A stretch of 64,000 bases of DNA. Origin: LMUY01 sp965276785 (GTDB taxonomy: Bacteria > Pseudomonadota > Alphaproteobacteria > Acetobacterales > Acetobacteraceae). The DNA lies in contig OZ255629.1 of assembly GCA_965276785.1 (NCBI GenBank), positions 3,782,001 through 3,846,000 of the forward strand. The letters run 5' to 3'. This document shows positions 25,525 to 33,213 of the stretch, piece after piece (the stretch's first letter is position 1; each line of letters opens with the position of its first letter). Both the position numbers and the translations under genes were made by a program. The notes beneath the pieces were generated by a model, which was not told the origin of the DNA, ran no database searches, and was given only the letters and a program-made list of their open reading frames with translations.

Positions 25525-25623
25525 CCGGCGGGCATGGTGGTGGTGAGGGGTGCGTCCGCCTAGTTAGGCGGAGGGGATTCGAACCCCTAGCGACCAGATA
25601 ACCCTCACGCTCCGGCCCGCCGG
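25525..25623 (-). ncRNA. Y-RNA-like element D with minimal tRNA mimic (T-arm plus capped acceptor stem)
   Basis: A 99-nt foldable element just before rsr. The outer stem CCGGCGGGC/GCCCGCCGG (9 bp, perfect) and upper stem GTGAGGG/CCCTCAC (7 bp) flank an internal loop that starts at GGGCCGGA, as in a Ro60-binding Y stem. After the TTATC motif come a canonical T-arm (AGGGG, loop TTCGAAT, CCCCT) and a 6-bp acceptor-like stem CCGCCT/AGGCGG closed by AACT. There is no D-arm. Assignment rests on folding, motif sharing with elements B and C, and position upstream of rsr. Confidence 0.75.
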
Positions 25624-25765
25624 AGTTATGTCTGCAATGATGTTCATGCCTGTGGAAGCCAATGCTTGCTTTGCACTGGTTCAGGCTGCCCGGGGCTACC
25701 GGAGCGTTCGACGATGCATTGCGGTCGTTTAAATCGTGTCACAGCAGCCTCCTTTTTCATCCCAG

Positions 25766-25891
25766 CCGGGCGGTCATGGCATCGTCGACGGCCGAAGCTC
25801 TACCGCTGAGCTACAGGGCCACTTGCCCTGACGGGATTCGAACCCGCGGCCTTCGTTTGCAACGATAACCGTCGAACTCCGGCCCGCCCGG
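25766..25891 (-). ncRNA. Y-RNA-like element C with a permuted, near-complete tRNA-like domain (YrlA-like)
   Basis: A 126-nt element. The outer stem CCGGGCGG/CCGCCCGG (8 bp) and upper stem TCGACGG/CCGTCGA (7 bp) form a Y stem with the GGGCCGGA motif. The insert reads, 5' to 3': TTATC, a small hairpin, a T-arm (GCGGG, loop TTCGAAT, CCCGT), an acceptor 3' strand CAGGGC, loop AAGTG, acceptor 5' strand GCCCTG, TA, and a canonical D-arm GCTC-AGCGGTA-GAGC. So the tRNA halves are permuted and the acceptor stem is capped, as known for bacterial YrlA RNAs. TTCG/CGAA may form an anticodon-stem-like link. Confidence 0.82.
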
Positions 25892-25909
25892 GCCAACGCA
25901 CGCGAAGAC

Positions 25910-26001
25910 ACGCGGACATGTGTTGCCGAGGGACGTACCACCCGCAAAGCCAAGCGGTCGGGTGGCTCCTGGCAAGATAACCCTCGGTGTTCGGCCCGCG
26001 C
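25910..26001 (-). ncRNA. Y-RNA-like element B (same Y stem, diverged effector)
   Basis: A 92-nt element with outer stem GCGCGGGC/GTCCGCGT (8 pairs, two G-U), motif GGGCCGAA, upper stem CCGAGGG/CCCTCGG (7 bp) and TTATC after it, exactly as in elements C and D. The effector is different: a single hairpin with a 7-bp stem CCACCCG/CGGGTGG and a 14-base loop, without a TTCGAAT T-loop. It is probably a Y RNA with a non-tRNA effector. Confidence 0.65.
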
Positions 26002-26005
26002 CAAA

Positions 26006-26083
26006 CTCGATCACGGTCGTGGAACATCCAGGCTGGGGTTTGCTCTTCAGAGGAGAACCCAGCACTGATCCGGCCCGTCGGAG
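26006..26083 (-). ncRNA. Possible Y-RNA-like element A (most diverged copy)
   Basis: Carries GGGCCGGA and an upper stem GCTGGGTT/AACCCCAGC with one bulge, then GGGTTCTCC where the others have GGTTATC. The outer pairing CTC-CGA-CGG with CCG-TCG-AG is interrupted. The order and spacing match elements B-D, but the fold is weaker, and it may be leader rather than a functional Y RNA. Confidence 0.4.
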
Positions 26084-26086
26084 CGG

Positions 26087-26116
26087 GGTATGCCGCCGCT
26101 CGTTGCGCGGCGTCAA
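26087..26116 (-). promoter_or_regulatory. Candidate promoter of the Y-RNA/rsr/rtcB unit
   Basis: TTGACG (26116 to 26111) and CATACC (26092 to 26087) are separated by 18 bases on the minus strand, just upstream of element A. The -35 match is good and the -10 match is weak. No convincing -24/-12 sigma-54 site, expected if an RtcR-type activator controlled the locus, was seen. Confidence 0.3.
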
Positions 26117-26160
26117 CCGGAAACTTTAGAAATCTTCAAGTTTGCGATAAGCCTGCCGCG

Positions 26161-26397
26161 ATGATCACCACGGCGCAAATACGTGCGGGACGTGGCTTGC
26201 TGAAATGGACCCAGGCCGCCCTGGCACACCGGGCCGCCATCTCGGCGGTGACGCTCAACATGATTGAGAACGAGGCCGTCCAGCCGCGAGAGGCCACGCT
26301 GGCCGCTATCAGGCGAGCCTTGGAGAGTGCGGGTGTGCAGATGGTTGAGCAAGACGGGACCGGCGTGGGCGTGCGCTTCGCACCCCAGCGTCAATAG
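26161..26397 (+). CDS. Small XRE-family helix-turn-helix regulator
   Basis: A 78-residue protein, essentially one Cro/C1-type DNA-binding domain (QIRAGRGLLKWTQAALAHRA, then AISAVTLNMIENEAVQPREA). ATG 26161 is chosen because the longer frame runs through the Y-RNA region. It is divergent from the Y-RNA array, so it could control that promoter, but no operator was identified. It converges with the DUF1489 gene. Confidence 0.8.
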   Translation: MITTAQIRAGRGLLKWTQAALAHRAAISAVTLNMIENEAVQPREATLAAIRRALESAGVQMVEQDGTGVGVRFAPQRQ

Positions 26398-26415
26398 GCG
26401 CTAACACTGCCGAGT

Positions 26416-26829
26416 TTACAGCAAGCAGAGTTCGCGCAGCTTCCGTGCCAGGTGCTGCGGCAATACTGCCTCGTCGGCCAGCGGGTCGAGATCCGGCGGG
26501 GCGTCCTCCGCACGAAGATAGCGCCAGCCCTGGAACGCCCTCACCGGGCGCCCCGCAACCGGCACCAACTCCGCATCGAACAGCAGGGCGGCGCAGGGAT
26601 GGCCGTCCTCCCGCACTGCCGGCTCGATGCCCGTCACCCGCTGGCGCAGCAGCATCGCGCCGCCGATCACCCAGTACATCGAGCCGCCCGCGGCGATCTC
26701 CGCGGCCCGACGCGGCATCTGCCGGGTGCGGTGTTGCAGGGGTGGATCGCGCAAGCCGCGCTCGGTTTGGATCGCCCGCAAATGCGCCGGGTCGCGTATG
26801 CAGACGGCCAGTTTCATCAAATGCAGCAT
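26416..26829 (-). CDS. DUF1489 family protein
   Basis: A 137-residue protein of a family almost confined to alphaproteobacteria; function unknown. The matching blocks are MLHLMKLAVCIRDPAHLRAI, RTRQMPRRAAEI, GGSMYWVIGGAMLLRQRVTG and RPVRAFQGWRYLRAEDAPPD. ATG 26829 is the family start; the longer frame upstream is antisense to the next gene. Confidence 0.85.
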   Translation of the reverse strand: MLHLMKLAVCIRDPAHLRAIQTERGLRDPPLQHRTRQMPRRAAEIAAGGSMYWVIGGAMLLRQRVTGIEPAVREDGHPCAALLFDAELVPVAGRPVRAFQGWRYLRAEDAPPDLDPLADEAVLPQHLARKLRELCLL

Positions 26830-26944
26830 CGCCGCCAGAAATGGCGGACGGGCCGCGATCCGGCAAGACGCGGCATTGACTCTCGTTTCACACTCGGCGA
26901 CATCGCGCTCAGCGCAGGCCAGCCTGCCCAGAGGAGTGTCGTCG

Positions 26945-27991
26945 ATGAAGCATTTTGCCTCGGCCGCCTTGGTCGCAGGATTGGTCGCTTTGGCCGCCAC
27001 CGCCCATGCCCAAGCGCCCGCACCGGCGGCGGCCCCGGGATCTGCCTCGCCGACGATGGACGCCATCCGGGCGCGCGGGATGCTTGCCTGCGGCGTCTCC
27101 ACGGGGGTTGCCGGGTTCTCGCTGGCCGACAGCCAGGGCGTGATCCGCGGCATCGACGCCGATACTTGCCGCACCATTGCCGCCGCCATCCTGGGCGATG
27201 CGAGCAAGGTGAAGTTTGTGCCGACCACCACCACCAACCGCTTCACCGCGCTGCAATCCGGCGAGATCGACGTGCTGATCCAGGAGACCACCTGGACGCT
27301 GGGCCGTGAGGCCAACCTCGGCCTGGAGTTCACCGGCATCACGTACTACGACGGCACCGGCTTCCTGGTGAAAACCGCGTCCGGCGTGAAGTCCGCCAAG
27401 GACTTGGATGGCGCCACCATCTGCGTACAGCCTGGCACCAGCACCGAGCTGGCGATCAACGACTATTTCCGCCTCAACAAAATCAAGTTCACCCCGGTGG
27501 AAATCCAGGACGTGAACCAGGTGCAGGGCACGTTCCTGTCCGGCCGCTGCGATGCTTACTCCACCGACAGCTCGGCGCTGGCGGCGTTCCGATCCACTCA
27601 GGGCGACAAGGCGAAGGACTACACGTTGCTGCCGGAGATCATCAGCAAGGAGCCGCTCGGCCCGTCCGTGCGCAAGGGCGACGACAAGTTCTTCGACATC
27701 GTGAAATGGACGCAATACGCGGTTTTGACGGCAGAAGAGGACGGCATCACCAGCAAGAACGTCGACAGCTTTTCGGATAGCACCAACCCCGACATCCGCC
27801 GCCTGCTCGGGATCGAGGGCGACTTGGGCAAGGCGCTCGGGGTGGACAACAAGTGGGCCTACAACGCGATCAAGCAGGTGGGCAATTTCGGCGAGATTTG
27901 GGACCGCAACATCACGGTGCTGGGCGTGCCGCGCGGCATCAACAATCTATGGACCAAGGGCGGGCTAATGTACGCGCCGCCGCTGCGCTGA
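26945..27991 (+). CDS. Amino-acid ABC transporter substrate-binding protein (AapJ-like), orphan
   Basis: A 348-residue periplasmic binding protein. Signal peptide residues 1-23 (MKHFASAALVAGLVALAATA, then HAQ). The mature part reads MDAIRARGMLACGVSTGVAG and CVQPGTSTELAINDYF, typical of the general L-amino-acid binding proteins (AapJ/BztA). No permease or ATPase for it is adjacent: the next genes encode a sugar importer. It would need partners elsewhere. Confidence 0.88.
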   Translation: MKHFASAALVAGLVALAATAHAQAPAPAAAPGSASPTMDAIRARGMLACGVSTGVAGFSLADSQGVIRGIDADTCRTIAAAILGDASKVKFVPTTTTNRFTALQSGEIDVLIQETTWTLGREANLGLEFTGITYYDGTGFLVKTASGVKSAKDLDGATICVQPGTSTELAINDYFRLNKIKFTPVEIQDVNQVQGTFLSGRCDAYSTDSSALAAFRSTQGDKAKDYTLLPEIISKEPLGPSVRKGDDKFFDIVKWTQYAVLTAEEDGITSKNVDSFSDSTNPDIRRLLGIEGDLGKALGVDNKWAYNAIKQVGNFGEIWDRNITVLGVPRGINNLWTKGGLMYAPPLR

Positions 27992-28375
27992 CACGCAGTT
28001 TATTGGCGCCCTCGTCCGCCCGTGGGGAAGCGCATACCATAGCGCGTCATGGCCGGACCTGATCCGGCCATCCACGGCGTGCGGACGCCGCCGGCCCAAT
28101 GCATGGAGCGCGGAACGGTGCGAAACTGACTCCGACGTCACCAGCCGGACCGCGTGGATGCCGGTGTCGAGCACGGGCATGACTGTGGCCAGTTGAGCCG
28201 GAACCACGCATAGAGCGGCGACCGCAAAATGCTGCCGGAGATGGCCGGCTCACGATGTTGCTCACCTCAAACCGGCCGTTTGTCAGACGTAACCGGCGTC
28301 TTTAAGGTCGAAGCCGCGCAGCGTCACGGCCGATCGCACACGAAGGCCGGAACGGCTGCTGGGAGGATAACAAGA
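27992..28375. other. Spacer containing a dispersed repeat
   Basis: 384 bp between two binding-protein genes. The middle is occupied by the dispersed palindromic element at 28045-28183; the rest should hold the promoter of the sugar importer operon. No further gene is supported; open frames through the repeat are typical false ORFs. Confidence 0.5.
28045..28183 (-). repeat. Dispersed 140-bp palindromic repeat, copy 1 of 3 (inverse orientation)
   Basis: Its reverse complement matches 56276-56415 over nearly all its length. The ends are inverted repeats, CGTCATGGCCGG and GCACGGGCATGAC. Internal blocks CATCCACGGCGT and ACCGCGTGGATGC are shared with the other copy. Elements of this type are common between genes in alphaproteobacteria and resemble non-autonomous mobile elements. 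Confidence 0.8.
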
Positions 28376-29419
28376 ATGGCTTTGGCATCATTGCAATGCT
28401 GGCGCGGACTGGCCGTGGCGGCCGCCTGGGGGCTGACCGCCTCGAGCGCCCTGGCGCAAACCACTGGCGGCGGCGCGCAAGTGGTCGGGCAAACGTCGAG
28501 CGAGTCCTGCACCAACCCGTCTCCGAGCCATGCGACGCTCAAAGGCATGGTGGTCGGCTTCTCGCAGTCGGAGAACGAGCAAAACCCGTTCCGCGCGGCG
28601 GAGACCGACTCCGTCAAGGCGGCGGCGCAGCAGGCCGGCGTGGCGCGCCTGCTCTACACCAATGCCAATGACGACCAGGCCAAGCAGGTCGCCGACATGC
28701 AGAGCATGATCGCGCAAGGCGCCCAGGCGATCATCGTGGCGCCCTTGAACGCCACCGGGCTGCAGCCCGCGCTGGCGCAGGCGGCGGCCAAGCACATCCC
28801 CGTGGTGACGATCGACCGCGCCACCGCCGGCACGGTCTGCAGCGATTTCATCACCAATATCGGGTCCAACTTCTACGTCCAGGGCCAGCGCTCGGCCGAT
28901 GCGCTGGCGCAGGCGACCGGGGGCCGCGCCAAAATCCTGGAAATCCAGGGCGGCTACGGCAACTCGGTGGAGACCGACCGTACCCAGGGGTTTGCGGATG
29001 GTTTGAAGAAGCATCCTGGCATGGAGCTGTTGGCGGCGCAGACCGGGAACTGGTCCGCCACCGACGCGCAGCGGGTGACGGAGCAATTGCTGCTCGCCCA
29101 TGCCGATGCGAGCGCGATCTATGCCCAAGCCGACGTGATGGCGCTTGGCGGGATGCGGGCCATCCAGCAGGCCGGCAAGCGGCCGGGCCAGGATGTCGCC
29201 ATCGTCAGCATCGACGGCACCAAGGCGCTGGTCGAGGCAATCGAGCAGGGCCGGGCGCAGGCCGATGTGGAAACCAATCCGCGCTTCGGTCCGCTCTCGT
29301 TCCAGGCGATCGCCGATTGGTTCGACGGCAAGCCGGTGCCGCAGAAGCTGATCATGCAGGATGCGCTCTACGACAAGGCGAACGCAGCCGCAGCGCTCAA
29401 GAGCGGCAAGCCGTACTAG
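28376..29419 (+). CDS. Sugar ABC transporter substrate-binding protein (RbsB/YtfQ type)
   Basis: A 347-residue periplasmic sugar-binding protein. It has a signal peptide (WRGLAVAAAWGLTASSALAQ), then MVVGFSQSENEQNPFRAAET, AQAIIVAPLNATGLQPALAQ, IPVVTIDRATAG and VSIDGTKALVEAIEQG, the type-1 periplasmic fold of the ribose/galactofuranose group. ATG 28376 follows GGGAGG. It heads a four-gene importer with one fused double ATPase and two permeases, the YtfQRT-YjfF layout; the exact sugar is unknown. Confidence 0.9.
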   Translation: MALASLQCWRGLAVAAAWGLTASSALAQTTGGGAQVVGQTSSESCTNPSPSHATLKGMVVGFSQSENEQNPFRAAETDSVKAAAQQAGVARLLYTNANDDQAKQVADMQSMIAQGAQAIIVAPLNATGLQPALAQAAAKHIPVVTIDRATAGTVCSDFITNIGSNFYVQGQRSADALAQATGGRAKILEIQGGYGNSVETDRTQGFADGLKKHPGMELLAAQTGNWSATDAQRVTEQLLLAHADASAIYAQADVMALGGMRAIQQAGKRPGQDVAIVSIDGTKALVEAIEQGRAQADVETNPRFGPLSFQAIADWFDGKPVPQKLIMQDALYDKANAAAALKSGKPY

Positions 29420-29424
29420 GTCTG

Positions 29425-30948
29425 GTGGCTGAGCCCCTGCTGCAGACGCTTGGCCTCAGCAAGCAGTTCGGTGCCGTGGCTGCGCTGCGGGATGTGTCGT
29501 TCGACTTGCTGGCGGGCGAGGTGCATGGGCTAGTCGGCGAAAACGGCGCCGGCAAGTCCACGCTGATCAAGCTGCTGACCGGGTTCCATTCGCCCAGCAG
29601 CGGCGACATCCGGCTGCGCGGCGCGCCGGTGCGCTTCGATAGCCCGCGCGCGGCGCAGGCGGCCGGGGTGGCGGCGGTCTACCAGGAGATAAATCTCATC
29701 CCGGAGCGCAGCGTCGCTGCCAATATCTTCCTGGCGCGGGAGCCTCGGCGCTGGCGCGTGCTGACCGATACTGCCCGGATGCTGGATGAGGCGGCCGCCA
29801 TCCTGGCCCGCTACCGGCTGGCGATCGACCCGCGCCAGCCGCTGCGCACCTTGGGGCTGGGTTTGCAGCAGATGGTCTCCATCGCCCGCGTGGTCTCGCT
29901 CGGCGCCAGCGTGGTGATCATGGACGAGCCCACCTCCGCCCTGGCCAGCGCCGAGGTGGACATCCTCTACGGCGTGGTGGACCAACTCCGGCGCGAGGAG
30001 CGCGCGATCGTCTATGTCAGCCACCGGCTGTCGGAGTGTTATCGCTTGTGCGACCGGCTGACGGTGTTGCGGGACGGACGGGTGGTGGAGAGCGCCCCTG
30101 CCGCCGACCTGCCGCGGGGCCGGCTGGTGGCGGCGATGCTCGGGCGCGAGGCCATCGCTGGGACCGCAGCCACGCTGGAGCCGGCAAAGCGTACCGCCGC
30201 GCGGAGCGCCGACGCCGTGCTCAGCGTGCGCGGGCTGCATTGGCGCAGCCGGGTGCGGGACGTCTCGTTTACGGTGCGGCCTGGCGAAATCCTGGGCCTG
30301 GTTGGGCTGCTCGGCGCCGGGCGCACCGAAACGTTCAAGGCGATCTACGGCGCCGAGCAAGCCGATCGCGGCGAGGTCATCGTGGCTGGCCACCGGATGG
30401 GCGGGGGCGGTCCGGCCGACAGCATCCGCCATGGCCTGGCCTTTCTGAGCGAAGACCGTCGCTCCGAAGGCATTTTCCCCAAGCTGTCCGTACGCGCCAA
30501 CTTGACCGCGGCGGTGCTGCCCGCGATGTCCCGCTTCGGCGTCATCTCGCGCAAGCAGCAGGCGGCCCATGTGTCCCGCTCGGTGCGCGACTTGGGCATC
30601 AAGGCGGCCGGACCGGATGCACCGATCGGGTCGCTGTCGGGCGGCAACCAGCAGAAGGTGCTGATCGCGCGGGCGCTCTGCACCAGCCCGCGCGTGGTGA
30701 TGCTGGACGACCCGACCCGCGGCATCGATGTTGGCGCCAAGGCGGAGGTGCACCGGGTGGTGCGCGGGCTGGCGGCGGAGGGGTTGGGCGTGGTGGTGAC
30801 CTCGTCCGAGATCGAGGAAGTGCTGGAGCTGGCGGACCGCATCCTGGTGCTGAACGAGGGCGAAGTGGTGGGCGAGATGGAGACGGCCGGCCGGGAGCCG
30901 GACGACATCATCGCCGTGCTGGTAGAGGGTGGCCGCCAGGCGGCATGA
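29425..30948 (+). CDS. Sugar ABC transporter ATPase, two nucleotide-binding domains
   Basis: A 507-residue double ATPase of the RbsA/YtfR type. Domain 1 has Walker A GLVGENGAGKSTL and Walker B SVVIMDEPTSAL; domain 2 has a degenerate P-loop GLVGLLGAGRTETF and a good signature LSGGNQQKVLIARAL with MLDDPTRGIDVG. The GTG start lies 5 bases after the binding-protein stop. It energises the two downstream permeases. Confidence 0.93.
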   Translation: MAEPLLQTLGLSKQFGAVAALRDVSFDLLAGEVHGLVGENGAGKSTLIKLLTGFHSPSSGDIRLRGAPVRFDSPRAAQAAGVAAVYQEINLIPERSVAANIFLAREPRRWRVLTDTARMLDEAAAILARYRLAIDPRQPLRTLGLGLQQMVSIARVVSLGASVVIMDEPTSALASAEVDILYGVVDQLRREERAIVYVSHRLSECYRLCDRLTVLRDGRVVESAPAADLPRGRLVAAMLGREAIAGTAATLEPAKRTAARSADAVLSVRGLHWRSRVRDVSFTVRPGEILGLVGLLGAGRTETFKAIYGAEQADRGEVIVAGHRMGGGGPADSIRHGLAFLSEDRRSEGIFPKLSVRANLTAAVLPAMSRFGVISRKQQAAHVSRSVRDLGIKAAGPDAPIGSLSGGNQQKVLIARALCTSPRVVMLDDPTRGIDVGAKAEVHRVVRGLAAEGLGVVVTSSEIEEVLELADRILVLNEGEVVGEMETAGREPDDIIAVLVEGGRQAA

Positions 30949-30955
30949 GCGCGGC

Positions 30956-31921
30956 ATGAGCCAGGACGTTGCCCGACGTGCCGCCGCCGTCCGCGGCAGG
31001 CCCGACCTTGCCGGGCTGCGGGCGTACAGCGTCTACGTCGCTTTCGCCGCCCTGGTAGTGCTCGACCTCGCGGTGACGCCGGGCTTCCGCAACCCGGCGG
31101 TGATCCGCAGCTTGCTGTTCGAATCCGCCCCCGTGCTGCTGATCGCACTGGGGCAGAGCCTGGCGATCGGCACGCGCGGGATCGACCTTTCCGTGGGCTC
31201 GGTGATGGCGCTGAGTTCGGCGGTGATCGGGATTGCCCTGCCGCTGGGCCAGGGCGTGGCGATGCCGCTGGGGATCGGCGCCGGCCTGCTGTGCGGCCTG
31301 CTGAACGGCGCCCTGGTGGCGGTGCTGGGGATCGACCCGCTGATCTCCAGCCTATCGTTGCTGGTGGCGGCGCGCGGCCTGGCGCAGGCGCTGCTCGGCG
31401 GGGCCAGAGTGGATTTGCCGTTCGACGGCCCGGTGCCTTGGTTGGGGGCCGCGTCGGTGGTGGGGCTGCCGGTGACGGCGCTGCTGGCGGGAGCGGCGGC
31501 GGTGGCGTTCGCCTTCCTGGTGAAGGCCACCGTGGTCGGTCAGTATGCCATCTTCGCCGGGGCCAGCCGCACCGCGGCGTTCCTGGCCGGCCAACCGGTG
31601 CGGCGCACGCTGGCCTTCGTCTATGGTTTGAGCGGCGTGCTGGCGGGCGCGGCGGGCCTGTTCGCCACCGCTCGGCTGGGAGCGGCGGACCCAAACTACA
31701 TCGGCGTACAGTTTGAATTGGACGCCATTGCCGCTGCGGTGATCGGCGGCACCCCGCTGTCGGGCGGCCGGGTTTCGGTGCTGGGGACTATGTTCGGCGT
31801 GCTGCTGCTGGAAGTGCTGGATGCGAGCTTCATCATGAACGATATCAGCGCCACCTACGCGCAAATCCTCAAGGCGGCGTTCATCGTCGGTGCGCTCTAC
31901 CTGCAACGGGCGGGCGGGTGA
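30956..31921 (+). CDS. Sugar ABC transporter permease 1
   Basis: A 321-residue inner-membrane permease of the RbsC/YtfT family with about 8-9 hydrophobic segments. The conserved IGTRGIDLSVGSVMALSSAV follows the second segment, and IAAAVIGGTPLSGGRVSVLG is the coupling region. ATG 30956 starts 7 bases after the ATPase stop; the stop overlaps the next permease as GTGA. Confidence 0.92.
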   Translation: MSQDVARRAAAVRGRPDLAGLRAYSVYVAFAALVVLDLAVTPGFRNPAVIRSLLFESAPVLLIALGQSLAIGTRGIDLSVGSVMALSSAVIGIALPLGQGVAMPLGIGAGLLCGLLNGALVAVLGIDPLISSLSLLVAARGLAQALLGGARVDLPFDGPVPWLGAASVVGLPVTALLAGAAAVAFAFLVKATVVGQYAIFAGASRTAAFLAGQPVRRTLAFVYGLSGVLAGAAGLFATARLGAADPNYIGVQFELDAIAAAVIGGTPLSGGRVSVLGTMFGVLLLEVLDASFIMNDISATYAQILKAAFIVGALYLQRAGG

Positions 31922-32889
31922 GCGCCACGCTCGCCGCGGCCCCGCGCCGCGCCCGGCTGATCGGGCTGCTGCAGGCGCGCGGGGCCATGCTGGTGCTACT
32001 GGCCGCGATAGCGGTGGCGGCGGCGCTGTTCCCTGACTTCCTGCAACTGGGCAACTTGAGCGACATCGTTACCGCGGCGAGCTTCCTGGGGTTGGTGACG
32101 GCCGGGCAGACGCTGGTGATCATCCTCGGCGGGTTCGACTTGTCGGTTGGGTCGATGGTCGGGCTCGGCACGGTGCTGGCGGCCTATGCGCTGCCGTTTG
32201 GCTGGGCTGCGGCCTTGCTGCTGCCGGTGATCGTCGGCGTGCTGGTGGGCCTGGTGGAGGGCTTGCTCATTGCGCAGGCGCGCATGGCCCCGTTCATCGT
32301 CACTCTGGCTTCCCTGTTGGCGCTGAAGGGCGCAGCGATCGCGCTGGCGGGCGAGAGCATGGTGATTGCCGATCCCGGTTTTTTCGGCCTCATCGCCAAC
32401 GGACACATCCTCGGCGTCAGCACGCTCATCCTCATCCTGGCCGGGGTCTTTGCCGTGGGTGCTCTCCTGCTGAACCGCACCCCATTGGGCGCCGCCATTT
32501 TCGCCATCGGCGGCAACGAGGAGGCCGCGCGCATGCTGGGCATCCGGGTGGAGCGGGTGAAGCTGCTGACCTATTGCGTGAGCGGCGGGTTGGCCGGCCT
32601 GTCCGGCGCGCTGCTGGCGGCGCGGCTGAGCAGCGGGCTATCGACCGCCGGCACTGGATATGAGCTGCAGTCCATCGCGGCGGCGGTGATCGGCGGCGTG
32701 CTGCTGACCGGCGGCGTCGGCACCATGCTGGGCGCGTTGTCGGGCGTGCTGCTGCTGGGGCTGATCAACAACGTGATCAACCAGATCGGCTCGTTGAGCG
32801 CCGCGTATCAAGGGCTGGCGAGCGGAGCGTTCCTGCTCGCTGCCGTGGTGATCCAGTCGGGGCTCACCCGCCGCAAGCAGACCACGTGA
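31918..32889 (+). CDS. Sugar ABC transporter permease 2
   Basis: A 323-residue paralogue of the preceding permease (YjfF/YtfT type): ILGGFDLSVGSMVGLGTVLA and SIAAAVIGGVLLTGGVGTML mark the family. The GTG start overlaps the previous stop (GTGA). Two different permeases with a single binding protein suggest a heterodimeric channel. Confidence 0.92.
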   Translation: MSATLAAAPRRARLIGLLQARGAMLVLLAAIAVAAALFPDFLQLGNLSDIVTAASFLGLVTAGQTLVIILGGFDLSVGSMVGLGTVLAAYALPFGWAAALLLPVIVGVLVGLVEGLLIAQARMAPFIVTLASLLALKGAAIALAGESMVIADPGFFGLIANGHILGVSTLILILAGVFAVGALLLNRTPLGAAIFAIGGNEEAARMLGIRVERVKLLTYCVSGGLAGLSGALLAARLSSGLSTAGTGYELQSIAAAVIGGVLLTGGVGTMLGALSGVLLLGLINNVINQIGSLSAAYQGLASGAFLLAAVVIQSGLTRRKQTT

Positions 32890-33213
32890 AGGCTCTCAGC
32901 CGGGCGAGCCCGGATGGGTCACGGCGCAGTCGTGGTCCTGCAGCTCCTCGGCACCGGCGCGGTCGCCGGGTCGACGTGGTCCGCCAGCAGCAGCCTGCAT
33001 GGCAAGGCTTGCGGCGAGCAGGCTTAGCAGCGCGCCGCCGCACAGGGGCGCGGGTGCCGGGATCCGAATGGTCACGTGGCGGGGGCTCCCTTTGGGTCTG
33101 GTGGACTGTAATGGTCGTGGCCGCGCCGCTCCACCTGAACGGCCCATGCTCTAACCCTTTGTTTAAGAGGCTGATTCACGCTTCAGGTCGAGCCAACCTG
33201 AAGCGATCAGGCT
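32890..33213. other. Convergent intergenic region
   Basis: 324 bp between the end of the sugar importer and the end of the MCP-like gene. It contains the 74-bp dispersed repeat near the right end. A leftward GTG frame (33075-32896: VTIRIPAPAPLCGGALLSLL, then AASLAMQAAAGG) looks like a short hydrophobic anchor but has no support as a gene. Confidence 0.5.

Noticed and set aside
25597..25623. Close kinship of element D with vertebrate Y1 RNA (similar GUGAG...GUUAUC run)
   Set aside because: The similarity is short and lies in a region shaped by pairing; it is not evidence for direct homology beyond the general Y-stem design.
25572..25850. Ordinary tRNA genes suggested by T-loops (TTCGAAT) and a D-arm
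   Set aside because: The T-arm half lies upstream of the D-arm half, there is no anticodon loop, and the acceptor strands are joined by short loops. The whole sits inside longer stems shared by neighbouring elements, so Y-RNA-like structures explain it better.
26429..27342. Long leftward frame extending DUF1489 to 308 residues
   Set aside because: The extra N-terminal part is antisense to the signal peptide and mature region of the amino-acid-binding protein; the family start is at 26829.
28100..28375. N-terminal extension of the sugar-binding protein and small frames in the spacer
   Set aside because: These frames run through the dispersed palindromic repeat. The signal peptide and GGGAGG place the true start at 28376.
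32896..33147. Small leftward frame with a hydrophobic segment (IPAPAPLCGGALLSLL)
   Set aside because: It resembles a sorting-anchor fragment, but there is no ribosome site, no upstream domain and it lies next to a repeat; not enough support for a gene.
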